This document shows, in pieces, positions 36,901 through 48,986 of a stretch of DNA of 64,000 nt (the stretch's first letter is position 1; each line of letters starts with the position of its first letter). The stretch comes from Argopecten irradians. Its lineage: Eukaryota; Mollusca; Bivalvia; Pectinida; Pectinidae. The stretch lies in NCBI RefSeq assembly GCF_041381155.1, contig NC_091142.1, positions 28,967,963-29,031,962 of the forward strand. The letters are read 5' to 3'. The notes below the pieces were generated by a model that saw only the letters and a program-made list of their open reading frames with translations, was not told where the DNA came from and made no database searches. The position numbers were made by a program, and so were the translations under genes.

Positions 36901-39900
36901 GTTTGAAAAAGCTAACGAGAAAGCCCTAAATCAAAGTCATTCACATCAGAGTAACCGATCGTCATCTAGGTTAATGTACAATCCATATTGGTCAACAAGG
37001 AGTACATTTTCTATCATTTAATTATTACAACTCATTCAAAACATTTACAAAATACATACCCACAATAAAGTTATTAATCAGCATATTTACGGACATAAGA
37101 AATGATATCTATAGATGTCTATTTAGTAAAAGCGTAACGTTGGGTTACATGTGTTCACGAGTAAAGTTACAAAATACAATATACGGGAAAAGATAAGGAA
37201 CTCACTGATAAAATGTACTTTGCATATATTGTTTGATATCGTTTAAATCTTTCGGCAAATAACATTGTGTTAGCCTGTCGAACGAAACCAACAAAGAAAT
37301 TAAAAAATATATAAACTTTTATAATTAGGTGGACGTCAGCAATATCTTCCGCCTCTTTGTCATTTCACAATGCGTGCTTTCTATTAACACGGATCAACAA
37401 CTTCCGTATTTTCGTATTTACAACGAAGATTATTACGAGAGAAACATCAATAACTTAATGCCTTTTCTGAAATATTTAAATAAAGTTAGCATCAAACAAC
37501 GACTTCGGGTAGGTAGGTAATAATGACACCATTAATCCCTTAATTACCTAAGGGCTTGACACGCCAACTGTATAAACACAAGATCGTGAGCAATTATCCA
37601 TGACGGTCGGTGCAGTCAGGTGTGACACAGGTAACAAAATCTCAAGGGCCGAACACCTATTCGACGAATACAAGGGTAAATACTATGTATTTGATGAAAC
37701 GGGGACATTTTTCTGTTCGAGGAATAAGGGGTATTCGACGAATAGCTGTTCGAGCTATCCGGGGTTTTGTTACATAGATTATATAGAGAGACGGTCGGGA
37801 CCGTACGACCAGTTCGACGAACAGGGGGTATTCGAAGAATCCGGGTTCGATTTAGAGGGGTTTTACTGTATGTTTTACTATCAAAATATGTATAATTCAA
37901 AGCATAAACATTGATGTATACTGTTAACTATTACAGGAGTATGTGCAGCAAAGGGATCCTGCCTCAGAGTAAGTATCTCATGTGTTCATTCTCATGTCTC
38001 AACAAAGGGATCCTGCCTCAGAGTAAGTATCTCGTGTGATCATTCTCATGTCTCAACAAAGGGATCCTGCCTCAGAGTAAGTATCTCATGTGTTCATTCT
38101 CATGTCTCAACAAAGGGATCCTGCCTCAGAGTAAGTATCTCATGTGTTCATTCTCATGTCTCAACAAAGGGATCCTGCCTCAGAGTAAGTATCTCATGTG
38201 TTCATTCTCATGTCTCAACAAAGGGATCCTGCCTCAGAGTAAGTATCTCATGTGTTCATTCTCATGTCCCAAAAAAGGGATCCTGCCTCAGAGTAAGTAT
38301 CTCGTGTGATCATTCTCATGTCTCAACAAAGGGATCCTGCCTCAGAGTAAGTATCTCATGTGTTCATTCTCATGTCTCAACAAAGGCATCCTGTCTCAGA
38401 GTAAGTATCTCATGTGTTCATTCTCATGTCTCAACAAAGGCATCCTGCCTCAGAGTAAGTATCTCATGTGTTCATTCTCACGTCTCAACAAAGGGATCCT
38501 GCCTCAGAGTAAGTATCTCGTGTGATCATTCTCATGTCTCAACAAAGGGATCCTGCCTCAGAGTAAGTATCTCATGTGTTCATTCTCATGTCTCAACAAA
38601 GGGATCCTGCCTCAGAGTAAGTATCTCGTGTGATCATTCTCATGTCTCACCAAAGGGATCCTGCCTCAGAGTAAGTATCTCATGTGTTCATTCTCATGTC
38701 TCAACAAAGGGATCCTGCCTCAGAGTAAGTATCTCATGTGTTCATTCTCATGTCTCAACAAAGGGATCCTGCCTCAGCATAAGTATCTCATGTTTTCATT
38801 CTCATCTCTGTCTAAACAAAGCGATCCTGCCTCAGAGTAAGTATCTCATGTTTTCATTCTCATGCCGGTTAAACAAAGTAAGTGTCTCATGTTTTCATTC
38901 TCATGTCCGGTTAAACAAAGTAAGTATCTCATGTTTTCAAAAAAGTAAGTCTCATGTCATGTTTTCATTCTCATGTCCGGTTAAACAAAGTAAGTATCTC
39001 ATGTTTTCATTCTCATGTCCGGTTAAACAAAGTAAGTATCTCATGTTTTCATTCTCATGTCCGGTTAAACAAAGTAAGTATCTCATGTTTTCATTCTCAT
39101 GTCCGGTTAAACAAAGTAAGTATCTCATGTTTTCATTCTCATGTCCGGTTAAACAAAGGGATCCTGTCATCATTGATTTGGTTTTGTTACGGATTGGAAT
39201 CCTATCATGATGACTGTTTAACACAGTGACAGAGACTACATATGATTTGGTGTGGCTCTATTTTGTTGCACAATAATATTGTCACTCTTTACATATAGAG
39301 ACAGAATATTAAAGGGACAATTCACTCAGGCTAATTCTTTACATAACCAAGAAGCAAAATATGGCATAAATGTATTGTTCTACATTTCTTATGAAACATA
39401 TAACATAAAATATTGACAAATTCCACGTCATTGTTTAGTATTTTAATCTATACCGTTGTAATTATAAATCGTTGATCAATACGATTCAGCAGGTAAAATA
39501 TGTACGCTGTATCTATACCCGAGCCAACGTCACGCATGTTAAACAAATGAATTGCATAAACACTGTGTAGGTGATAAAATGATTTTTTTAGACGAGTCAA
39601 TTCACCTAATAAGGTAAACACATTACTGTCAGAGCGATTTGAGCACTTCTAGACAAAAGGAGCATTACTCTACGAGCAAGGGACGGGATTCGGCATACAA
39701 GATGTTTGACCACAATGTGTAATGGTGGACAGTGAGCGAGTTTGAACATTCCACACGCATTTAACCACCATGGGCTTTTCTGGCATATCACAGTAAAACC
39801 GACTGATCTAATTTCCATTAGAACTGGTTTTTTCCGATATATGTACAAATTTTAATGTTCTTTTAGCCTGAATTGTCCCTTTAAATAGAATCAAACATTT

Positions 39901-42900
39901 GTCTGTCCAATAGACAGGAATATAATATCTTAATCTGATTTTGACTGGTTAGCAATAGGCTTGTAGCTATAGAGTGTGTGTAACTTGATCAGCCAAAATT
40001 CTAACATAGATTGTGATATCCCTGTTCAGTTGACAAATTAACCCATGCTTGGTTATTTGTCAGTTATTAAAGGAAAACTGATGAAATCAAAATTGATGAT
40101 GTGAGTTGATATTTTCTCCTAGCATTCACTGATTTGTCAACGGTTTTATCCGTGAGAGATTTCTTTGTCAACACCTAGGGTATGGCATATTGGGCACGCT
40201 AACCTTTTGAATCTGAAGACAGTTACATGAAGTCATGACTTCATGCAGTGTAAGCGTGGCGTGCATTGTTGATGAGGGGAAAAAAAACATTCCCTACCCA
40301 GAAAAAAAAATCATTTCTTACCTATGAGAGTGTGACAATGAAATCACAACCCTCAGGGGAATTCCTGAATGTTCAACGCTTTGCAAGCCATGGGTTGGAT
40401 GTTCATGAATTACCCCTTGGGTTGTGATTTTGTTGCTACACCCTCTATGTAAGGAAAGTTTCTATAAGTCATACACAGGATAATCTTGTGAAGTTTATAA
40501 GTCTTTTTTGTCCGTTATGGTATATATCCTATTCACTGTTGCTTACAATGTTTTTCTGCTCTCCTTCCAGATTCCAGAGTGTTCTGTTTGAACAGTGTGA
40601 ATATCCTCCGGAAGTATGTCTCCTTCCTTGACCTTCCTCTGTCCTATGTGATTTCCCGGAACATCTACATTTCCTCACCATTAGCAGTCCTGAAATCATG
40701 GGTAAAGATAAAAACAACTACATCATAAGATCTGTTCTTCAAGTTGATATTTTGATAATGTGTGATAACTGTCAAAGCATCACACGTTTTTCTATCTGTT
40801 TAACTTTTATGTCATTGATATACTGTACTCAGTAACAGTAATCAGGAAGTTAGTTTGTTGATATATCTTATGCATTGAATTACACCTCCTCTAATCTCAG
40901 TGAGTGTTGATCAACAACAACAACAAAAAATGAAAGTATTCACCTGTTTGAATAATTAAAAAATATTTCCAAAACTTGTTTTTTTTACAATCTATGTTTC
41001 TAGTTCTGACAGAGATTACAATATGAGCTGACAGAGATAAAATATGACCTGACAGAGATTACAATATGACCTGGCAGTGATTACAATACGACCTCACAGA
41101 GATTACAATATGATCTGACAGAGATAAAAATATGACCTGAAAGAGGGTACAATATGACCTGACTGAGATTACAATATAACCTGACAGAGATAAAAATATG
41201 ACCTGAAAGAGGTTACAATATGACCAGACAGAGATAGAAATATGACCTGAAAGAGGTTACAATATGACTAGACAGAGATAAAAATATGACCTGAAAGAGG
41301 TTACAATATGACCAGACAGAGATAAAAATATGACCTGAAAGAGGTTACAATATGACCAGACAGAGATAAAAATATGATCTGAAAAAGGTTACAATATGAC
41401 CTGGCTGAGATTACAATATGACCTGGCTGAGATTACAATATGACCTGACAGAGATTACAGTACGACCTGACAGAGATTACAATATGACCTGACAGAGATA
41501 AAAATATGACCTGAAAGAGGTTACAATATGACCTGACAAAGGTTACAATATGACCTGAAAGAGATAAAAATATGACCTGAAAGAGGTTACAATATGACCT
41601 GACAGAGATTACAATATGACCTGAAAGAGATAAAAATATGACCTGAAAGAGGTTACAATATGACCTGACAGAGATTACAATATGACCTGACAGAGATTAC
41701 AATATGACATGAAAGAGGTTACAATATGACATTGACATGGACTACAATACGATCTGACGGAGATTACAATATGATCTTACAGAGATTGAAAGAAGTTACA
41801 ATATGACCTGACAAAGGTTACAATATGACCTGAAAGAGATAAAAATATGACCTGAAAGAGGTTACAATATGACCTGAAAGAGATAACAATATGACCTGAA
41901 AGAGGTTACAATATGACCTGACAGAGATTACAATATGACCTGAAAGAGATAAAAATATGACCTGAAAGAGGTTACAATATGACCTGACAGAGATTACAAT
42001 ATGACCTGAAAGAGATAAAAATATGACCTGACAGAGATTACAATATGACATGACAGAGATTACAGTACGACCTGACAGAGATAACAATATGACCTGACAG
42101 AGATTACAATATGACCTGATAGAGATTACAATATGACCTGACAGAGATTACAATATGACCTGAAAGAGCTTACAATATGACCTGACAGAGATTCCAATAT
42201 GACATGACAGAGATTACAGTACGACCTGACAGATTACAATATGACCTGACAGAGATTACAATATGAGCAGATAGAGATAACAATATGACCTGAAAGAGGT
42301 TACAATATGACATGACGGAGATTACAATATGACCTGACAGAGATTACAATATGACCTGACAGAGATTACAATATGACCTGACAGAGATTACAATATGACC
42401 TGACAGAGATAAAAATATGACCTGAAAGAGGTTACAATATGACCTGACAGAGATTACAATATGACCTGAAAGAGATTACAATATGACCTGAAAGAGATTA
42501 CAATATGACCTGACAGAGATTACAATATGACCTGAAAGAGATAACAATATGACCTGAAAGAGGTTACAATATGACATTGACATGGACTACAATACGATCT
42601 GACGGAGATTACAATATGATCTTACAGAGATTGAAAGAGGTTACAATATGACCTGACAAAGGTTACAATATGACATGAAAGAGATAAAAATATGACCTGA
42701 AAGAGGTTACAATATGACCCTAAAGAGATAACAATATGACCTGAAAGAGGTTACAATATGACCTGACAGAGATTACAATATGACCTGAAAGAGATAAAAA
42801 TATGACCTGAAAGAGGTTACAATATGACCTGACAGAGATTACAATATGACCTGAAAGAGATAAAAATATGACCTGAAAGAGGTTACAATATGACCTGACA

Positions 42901-43268
42901 GAGATTACAATATGACCTGACAGAGATTACAATATGACATGAAAGAAATTACAATATGACATGAAAGAGGTTACAATATGACATTGACATGGACTACAAT
43001 ACGATCTGACGGAGATTACAATATGATCTTACAGAGATTGAAAGAGATTACAATATGACCTGACAGAGATTACAATACAACCTGACAGATGTTACATGAA
43101 ATTATTTGTTTATTTTGTAATTTATATATGTTACTGTATGTTTTACAACAGAGAGCCATGTTTGCTCACAGAAGTCAGCTGACCTGGTTCCGTATCCTGT
43201 ACCTCATCTTTTCGCGTTACATGCTGATTAACACCCTCACTGAAGTCTGTCACCATGGAGACTGCTAA
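30956..43268 (+). CDS. PIGL: PIGL, N-acetylglucosaminyl-phosphatidylinositol de-N-acetylase, 272 aa, seven exons
   Basis: PIGL removes the acetyl group from GlcNAc-PI at the ER membrane, step two of GPI-anchor synthesis. Exons: 30956-31235, 32985-33084, 33607-33697, 34319-34386, 37937-37968, 40571-40701 and 43152-43268 (stop TAA). The frame is continuous and all introns are GT-AG. A membrane segment lies at residues ~24-41. The zinc/catalytic motif AHPDDE is at residues 63-68, and the second metal motif SGHGNH is at residues 167-172. NYYGLGERRKEEL, NSVNILRKYVSFLDLPLS and the end HRSQLTWFRILYLIFSRYM closely follow human PIGL (252 aa). Three introns carry large tandem arrays, two of them built from the exon end and its donor. 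About 5 kb of the 12.3-kb gene is satellite. Head-to-head with CFAP251. Confidence 0.95.
31690..32702. mobile_element. Foldback-like element with iterated ~20-bp terminal units
   Basis: The left end (31690-31799) holds several imperfect copies of a unit reading TTTGGCGAACTCGTACCC. The right end (32562-32702) holds the same unit inverted, GGGTACGAGTTCGCCAAA, also several times. The middle is AT-rich without coding capacity. Inverted ends made of iterated short units around an inert centre are typical of foldback DNA elements. No clear target duplication was found. It lies in PIGL intron 1. Confidence 0.65.
34361..36383 (+). repeat. 38-bp minisatellite (~53 copies) made from PIGL exon 4 end plus splice donor
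   Basis: The unit is CATAGAACAGTTTACTCTGC followed by TCTAATGTAAGTTTGTAT. The first unit (34361-34398) is the true exon 4 end, encoding HKAVYSALM, with the intron 4 donor AAT|GTAAGT. About 52 further copies follow, with variants at GAG/GAA/CAG and CTGC/CTGT. Every copy repeats the donor. Each also has CATAG before the coding-like part, a weak acceptor-like AG. Length is constant apart from two units with small insertions (near 34885 and 36165). Confidence 0.97.
36659..37868. mobile_element. pogo/Tigger-like non-autonomous DNA transposon
   Basis: The ends are inverted repeats, CAGTAAAACCCCTATAACTC on the left and CAGTAAAACCCCTCTAAATC reversed on the right. They are flanked by TA at 36657-36658 and 37869-37870. 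Subterminal TTCGA-rich repeats (GGGGTATTCGACGAAT) lie near both ends. CAG-starting ends on a TA target fit the Tc1/mariner superfamily, and the wording is close to pogo/Tigger ends. No transposase is visible in 1210 bp. It is in PIGL intron 4. Confidence 0.78.
37947..39160 (+). repeat. 54-bp and 42-bp minisatellite made from PIGL exon 5 end plus splice donor
   Basis: The first copy is the real end of exon 5 (AAAGGGATCCTGCCTCAGA, residues KGILPQ) with its donor GTAAGT and the intron start (ATCTCATGTGTTCATTCTC). About 17 copies of this 54-bp unit run to ~38870. From there to ~39160 there are ~7 copies of a shorter 42-bp variant that has lost most of the exon part but keeps AAAG|TAAGTATCTCATG. 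Every 54-bp unit repeats the donor CAGA|GTAAGT. Confidence 0.95.
39315..39880. mobile_element. 566-bp MITE with TTAA target duplication
   Basis: The inverted ends are AGGGACAATTCACTCAGGCT on the left and AGGGACAATTCAGGCTAAAA reversed on the right. TTAA is duplicated at 39311-39314 and 39881-39884. No coding capacity. It lies in PIGL intron 5 just after the exon-derived array. This is the third TTAA-target element in the window, each with different terminal sequences. Confidence 0.85.
41006..43095. repeat. ~22-bp minisatellite (~95 copies) in PIGL intron 6
   Basis: The unit is ACCTGACAGAGATTACAATA plus TG, alternating with variants such as CTGAAAGAGATAAAAATATG and CTGAAAGAGGTTACAATATG. A distinctive block (ATTGACATGGACTACAATAC) recurs near 41730, 42573 and 42980, which shows higher-order copying. 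Unlike the arrays in introns 4 and 5, it is not derived from a flanking exon. The long minus-strand frame reading VISVRSYCNLFQV is only the repeat translated. Confidence 0.95.
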
Positions 43269-43420
43269 GGGAGACAACTCATCTATCATGAAACTACATA
43301 ATACTAGTTCCATATCCTGTATCTCATCTTTTCACAATACATTTTGAAAAACACTCCCACTGAAGTCTTGCCACCATGATGACTTTTAAGGGAGACAACT
43401 CAGCTGCTGTCATCAAACCC
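43184..43420 (+). repeat. Diverged tandem copy of the PIGL last-exon end in the 3' UTR
   Basis: The segment from CTGGTTCCGTATCCTGTACC through the stop codon to AGGGAGACAACTCA (43184-43303) is followed at exactly 120 bp by a diverged copy (CTAGTTCCATATCCTGTATC, 43304-43420). I estimate ~80% identity. The second copy lies after the stop codon and is non-coding. It shows that exon-end duplication has also happened at the last PIGL exon. Confidence 0.9.
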
Positions 43421-45565
43421 AACAGGAAAGAAAGCCAACTGAAACACACAACTATTATTTTAGATTTAATATTTAATACGATCCAATCAATATTTTTTTG
43501 ACCCTCTTGTGATTTTTGTTAAGATACAGGTGACTGTATAAGATTCTTTAAGTGTGTTTAAATTTGTGCACCATTTTTTCTTAGGCAATTGAAATATTGA
43601 ATTTGCACATAAACATTATTTTCTGTGAAATTTAAAGTTACTGGTAACTATTAGCTCAATAATCTAGTTTATTTGTATGTAGCTGAATTTGTTCATGAGT
43701 TAGAAGATTTTTTAAAATAAATAATGCTATTAATGATACAAAAATAAGAAAGCAAAGCAAATAAATCAAAGATGATGTAACAATTGTAAAAGTTGTGGTT
43801 AAAAATTTAAAATTCAATGTAAAATTGATAAAAGTGGAATTGATAGACATACCTCAACCCTTGTGAAAGGCCTTGATAGGCAGCACAAGGCTTTCCAAAT
43901 TTGGACCAGCAAAATATCTGTTTGACGACCAACGCATGTAATTTTCTATAATTCTGAATGTATGTGGATGATGATTTTATTGTAAATGTTATGATATAGA
44001 AGCAAAAATTAGGTGTAGTGTGAGGTTATTAAGTTAAATTATGACAGATATGGACAATTTCTTTTTTACTCTATAGTAAATATATTAGAAAGTCGACTGA
44101 GGTAATTTTGATGTTTCCATATAGTATATACCGGTAGGTACATTTGTATAGGATACAACATTTGTATAATTCTAGTGGAGGGAGGTAATTATAATCACAA
44201 TCTATATCAAATGTACGGTATTATGGGTGTTGGTGGAGAAGGGAATTCATAAAGAAGTCTGACCTTAGAGTCAGTGACAAAGGGAGATAATTTACCAACA
44301 TTTACCTACATATCACAGGCAGCTTTTCTGCTGATATATTTCGTCCTCTGGTGTTGTGTACTTATATAATCAATATGTATATTTAGATATATATGTTAAT
44401 TTGATATTCCTCGCTTGTTATCCTTTTATATTGATGTCTTTTTTTTTTGTTACATACTTTTTATTCCTGATTGGCAGTACGTATTGTTGATTAATTTTCC
44501 CCAGCTTTATTGTTTGAATACCTCTGTAGACAGTGTTTATTTAGTAAAGATAGATTATATAATTTAGTCTTATTTCATTGATAGTAACTGATCACTTGTG
44601 GCACACATCAACTTAACTAAATGTACTTAGAAGATTCCAGTACATCATTTATTGTTGAGAACTGCCCAATGAACTAAGCATTTTTCAATTTCTGAATAGC
44701 TGTCCCTGTTAACGGAATGACAGGTTTGAAAAAATAATGATAATAAAACTACTCTGGGTTTTAACTGTAAGTAGTAAATGTATAGATTTGTTAGTTTTGA
44801 ACTAGTCAATTATCATTAGTAAAATATTTCATTTATTTTTGGTAATTTTTACTGACAGTAATCATATAAACTACAAATGATAAAAAATAGATCGAAATAT
44901 TTACATTTATAAGTAATTGTTAATTAATATTCATGAGTTATAGTGTCAATAATAATGAGAATACCTAAAATTAAATATGCTACATAGTAGAATATAATTG
45001 TTTCTGTGAAAAATAAAGTAGTTTTTACTCAGCAAAGTTCTATGCATTTAAAGTAAATGTTCCTGTATATGATTACAGTTAGTGTATTTTCTCCAAAATT
45101 GACTGCTATTTTATAGAAGGAAATTTACGGCAAGGTAAAATGATTGATTCTCAGCCAAATAATTATTTTGACCGTATAAGGTTTTGAATTACTGATATTT
45201 TGCTTTTACTCTGTGCATTCATTAACAATTGTTTTATTCAATGAATACATTATTGCCATTTGAATGAGATTTTTTTTTATTATTATCCTAGTCTTTTTGA
45301 TGAAAACTTTTTTATACAAAACCTTACAACGTTAAGAAGTTATTTTTAATTGGATTGTACACTGTATTTAATTAGTAAATTGACAAATCTATTTTGATTT
45401 TTTTTTGCACTGAAAAGCATTTAATGTGATTTACATAAGAAATAATCAATTGATATTATATGTATGTGCAATTTATAATCTTATCAGCTTTCCTTTACGA
45501 ATACATTTGAAGTTAGAGATGGATTTTGTTGGTTTTTAATGGTAGATTGTTGTCTTTGCAAGATA
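43421..45565. other. Intergenic, AT-rich; no gene seen
   Basis: This is the sequence downstream of PIGL. AAATAAAT near 43717 could be the PIGL poly(A) signal. Otherwise I see long AT-rich sequence with no open frame of coding character, no RNA gene and no clear repeat. Confidence 0.5.
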
Positions 45566-45713
45566 CAGAGTTACCTCCCTTGTAGGTAGGTATCCATTGT
45601 GACGTCATTATTTTGTAAACCAAATGCATGGCATTTTCTCTGAAAAGTGTGATGTTATGCTCGAAACACATGATGTCAAAATTAATACCTACCTGCAAGG
45701 GCAGATAACTCTG
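45566..45713. mobile_element. 148-bp TA-flanked MITE, intact copy
   Basis: The ends are inverted repeats, CAGAGTTACCTCCCTTGTAG on the left and CAGAGTTATCTGCCCTTGCA reversed on the right. Both continue into GGTAGGTAT, with TA on each side (45564-45565 and 45714-45715). It is the same family as the split element at 9996-12904. A CRE-like GTGACGTCAT lies inside the left arm. Confidence 0.85.
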
Positions 45714-45750
45714 TAATACGCTAATACAAAAAAGTTTGGTGGTCTATATA

Positions 45751-46048
45751 CGGTAACATGCAAAAAGTCTTCGTAATTTTTTTATTTTTCCCTATATTTT
45801 CTATGTATTTTTACATTTTTTCTTTGATTTTATTGATCTCATCTATTGGCGGATTTTCTCAAAAACTGCATGAAGGAAAATTATGTTTATATTATGAGCT
45901 GAAAGTGTAGATAATTTTCTACAAGTATGCGGAATTTGATCAAAATCCGCGCCTAGATCAGATCAGGAAAAATCAAAGAAAAAATGGAAAAAAACCATAA
46001 TATATATACGGAAAAATAAAAATTACGAAGACTTTTGGCACACGACTG
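45751..46048. mobile_element. 298-bp TA-flanked MITE (Tc1/mariner type)
   Basis: Long inverted ends share AAAAGTCTTCGTAATTTTT and an ATTTTTCC run. The outer edges read CGGTAACATGC and CAGTCGTGTGCC reversed, with TA at 45749-45750 and 46049-46050. It is non-coding and sits 35 bp from the previous MITE. Confidence 0.8.
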
Positions 46049-46854
46049 TATTATTCATATTTTATTTAAATTTGAAAGGGTTATTCCATGATTACTTGGG
46101 AAAAGATAACTTATCAGGATAATAAAATACCTTAAAGAGTTATACGATGACATGTCATCAATACATGTGGCACCCGTTGTTGGCAATATCAACAATTTTG
46201 ATGTGTTACAACGTTCCTTTGATGATATCTTGATGAAAATCGCTTTTAATAAGCTACTGACTTTCATTTTGACCTTTGACCTGCATAAAAAACATGCTGC
46301 AAAACACACATTCCACAGCACTCACCCTACCTCGTCCCTGCTCACCCTAAACCGTGTTTTTGTGTGATTGTTTATATAGGCAGGTAACTGACATTACTGT
46401 CCGCTTTGATGACGTTATTGGACCAGGTGCTCTGCTTTTTATATTCAATTATGCCAAAGTTTGAACTCTTAAACAGCTTACTACCACAGGAAACCAATTA
46501 CCGACAAACACATCTTTTTGGTCACATTCGTCGTCAGTTTATTTTGATGGAGACAGAATGACAACCTTTACCTTTGTAACATTCTTATTAGTATCCGGTG
46601 GACCTAACGGTGGTCTTTTGCTCTTGCTTTACTCTCCGCGTGTCGAGAGGAGATAGTATAAATTCATGAATCTTGAATGGCATATGTATATACGGCCATA
46701 GTAGTTCTAAGACTGTAAAAGTAATAATCTGCCAAACGTCATCCTCCTTTCGTTAGTACATAGCTGGCCACGCCCTGTCCACTCATCTTGTATATTCTCA
46801 CACTAGTTCTTCCTGTTTGAGATCCTGTTTTTAAGATCTTCCTGTATTTTCTAT

Positions 46855-48650
46855 ACATTTTCCCTGCTTACGTGTATATATAGGAAAGCATACACAGTAT
46901 ATCGTTAAAAACTGTATGGAAAACAACATTCTTTTGAATTACAATATTTGCTTCAGTGGTTCTACCACTGCCTTTTTCGCACTTCTTAATATAATCTTTC
47001 CTTTCTATGGCCGACCACTTCTGTCGGCTGCTTTTATTCTTTGCTGTCCATGGTCAACATTTGCCTTCAGCTCTCCCCAATATTTAATTTCCGTAACCAA
47101 CCACTTCCTTCTGCTGTTTCCAGTCTTTGCTTTCCATGGCCGACCACTGCCTTCTCAACTTTTTCTTTCCATGGCCGACCACTGCCTTTTCTCTCTTCTC
47201 AGTCTTTGTACTCCGGTCGCTTCCTCCTGCTTTCCTCAACTCTTTCTTTCCGTGAGCAACCACTAAAGTTTCGCTATTCTCAATCTTTTATTTTCATGAC
47301 CGACAATTTCCTTCGGTCCTTTTCAACTATTTTCTTTTCTTTGCAAGACCGACCATTTTCTCCACCTCTTTTTAACTTTTTCTCGTCTTGATTTGGGAAT
47401 TCTACATCTTTTCTTTCCATGGATAACCACTGATGTTACGCCATTCTCAGTCTTTCTTTTTCAGGTCTTTCAACTTTTCTTTCCAAAACCGACGACTTCC
47501 TTCTGCTTCTCTCAACCCTATCTCTTCATTTTCGACCACTGAAGACTCGATCATCTCAATCTTTTCTTTCCGTAGTCAACCACTGCAATTCTCCATCTTT
47601 TGGCCTACCACTGCCTCCATCTCCTTTAACCCTTGGTTTCCATGGCCGACCATTGCCTTTTCTCAATCTCCGGTTGACCACTGTATTTTTGAGCTCGTTT
47701 CAATCTTTGCTTTCTAGCTTTTCGCATCCCCGGATTGTCAATTGCCAGGATCATCATTTCATGTTTCCAATACTTAAATGTTTTGTGATTATAAGAGCTG
47801 CTATTCCGATGTTTGATTACACATGTGTGTGACTACCGTGTCAATATTTATTCATGGTTTATACATTTTCCCTGCTTACATGTATACATAGGAGAGTATA
47901 CACCGAACGTCGTTATAAACTGTATGGACAGTATTACAATATATGCTTTCCATGGTTGACCGCTGCCTTTTCGCTCTTCCTAATCTTATCTTCCCTTGGC
48001 CGACCAATTCAGTCGGCTCTTCAAATTTTGCTGTTCATGGTCGACTTTTGCCTTCAGCTCTTTTCAATCTTTTGTTCCCGTAGCCAACCACCTTCTTCTA
48101 CTCATTCCAATCTTTGCTTTCCATAGCCGACCACTTCATTAAGATCTTCTCAACCTTTTCTGTTTATGGTAGACAACTGCCTTGTTGCCCTTCTCAGCCT
48201 TTTCCTTAACCTCATCTTTCCATGACCAACCATTTCCTTCGTCTCTTTTCAATCTTTCATTCCGTTGCCGACTACTGACGTTTCGCTATTCCCAAGCTTT
48301 TTTTCCCGTGAACTACCACGTCTAACGGCTCTTTTCAATCTTCCTATGGCCGACCTTCGCCTTTTCGCTTTTCTCAATTTGCGATCTTTGCCTTTTGCCA
48401 TTGCCGCTTTTCTCAATTTGCGATCAATCTTTGCTTTCCATTGCCATTGCCGACTACTGCCGTTCCGCTCATCTCAATCTTTGCTTAAGTTTCCATGATC
48501 GACCATTGGCTTTTTGCTGTTTTCAATCTTTGCTTTCTAGGTTTTTCGCATTCCAGGATAGTCATGTTTTCAATTCTTGATCGTTCTGCAAGTTTACAGG
48601 AGTTACTATTCCGATATTATACAAAAGTATGTCAATATTTGTTCATGTCT
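46855..48650. repeat. Diverged ~1-kb tandem duplication with a CT-rich degenerate minisatellite core
   Basis: Two blocks start alike (TACATTTTCCCTGCTTAC, at ~46856 and ~47865) and end alike (CTATTCCGAT and GTCAATATTTATTCATG). Between these landmarks each holds many degenerate copies of TTTCCATGGCCGACCACTGC followed by a CTTTTCTCAATCTTTG-type tail, with ~50-60-bp spacing. Open frames through it reflect the CT-rich strand bias and are not genes. Confidence 0.75.
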
Positions 48651-48986
48651 ACCTCTTTTCTCTACAGATAGTTGTAGGATGATCTTATTCAAGAATGAGC
48701 TTATCTCGATTTGGCTGTCATTGTCTATATAGAGTTTATAGCTTTGCAGAAAACATCATATTTGCACGCATGGGATGTTGGTAATCATATCTACGCTACG
48801 TCATCCTCCTAAACATCTCAGAGGTTACTATTACTGTCGTTATATCTACCCCTGGACTATATCATAGCAAAACTAAATTAGATAGATTTGGGCCTTTGAT
48901 GGACATCAAAAGAATCGAATAACCGTATACACTGTATGGCTTTTTGAAGTTGAGCGTCAATATTTGTTATCTTCAAAGAAAGCCTC

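Noticed and set aside
41818-42087. 89-codon minus-strand frame rich in SLSGHIVISVRSYCNLF
   Set aside because: It is the 22-bp satellite translated; it stays open because the common units lack stops in that frame.
46916-48580. Plus-strand open frames up to 116 codons rich in F, S and P
   Set aside because: They follow from the CT-rich repeat and break repeatedly; no family resemblance or exon signals.
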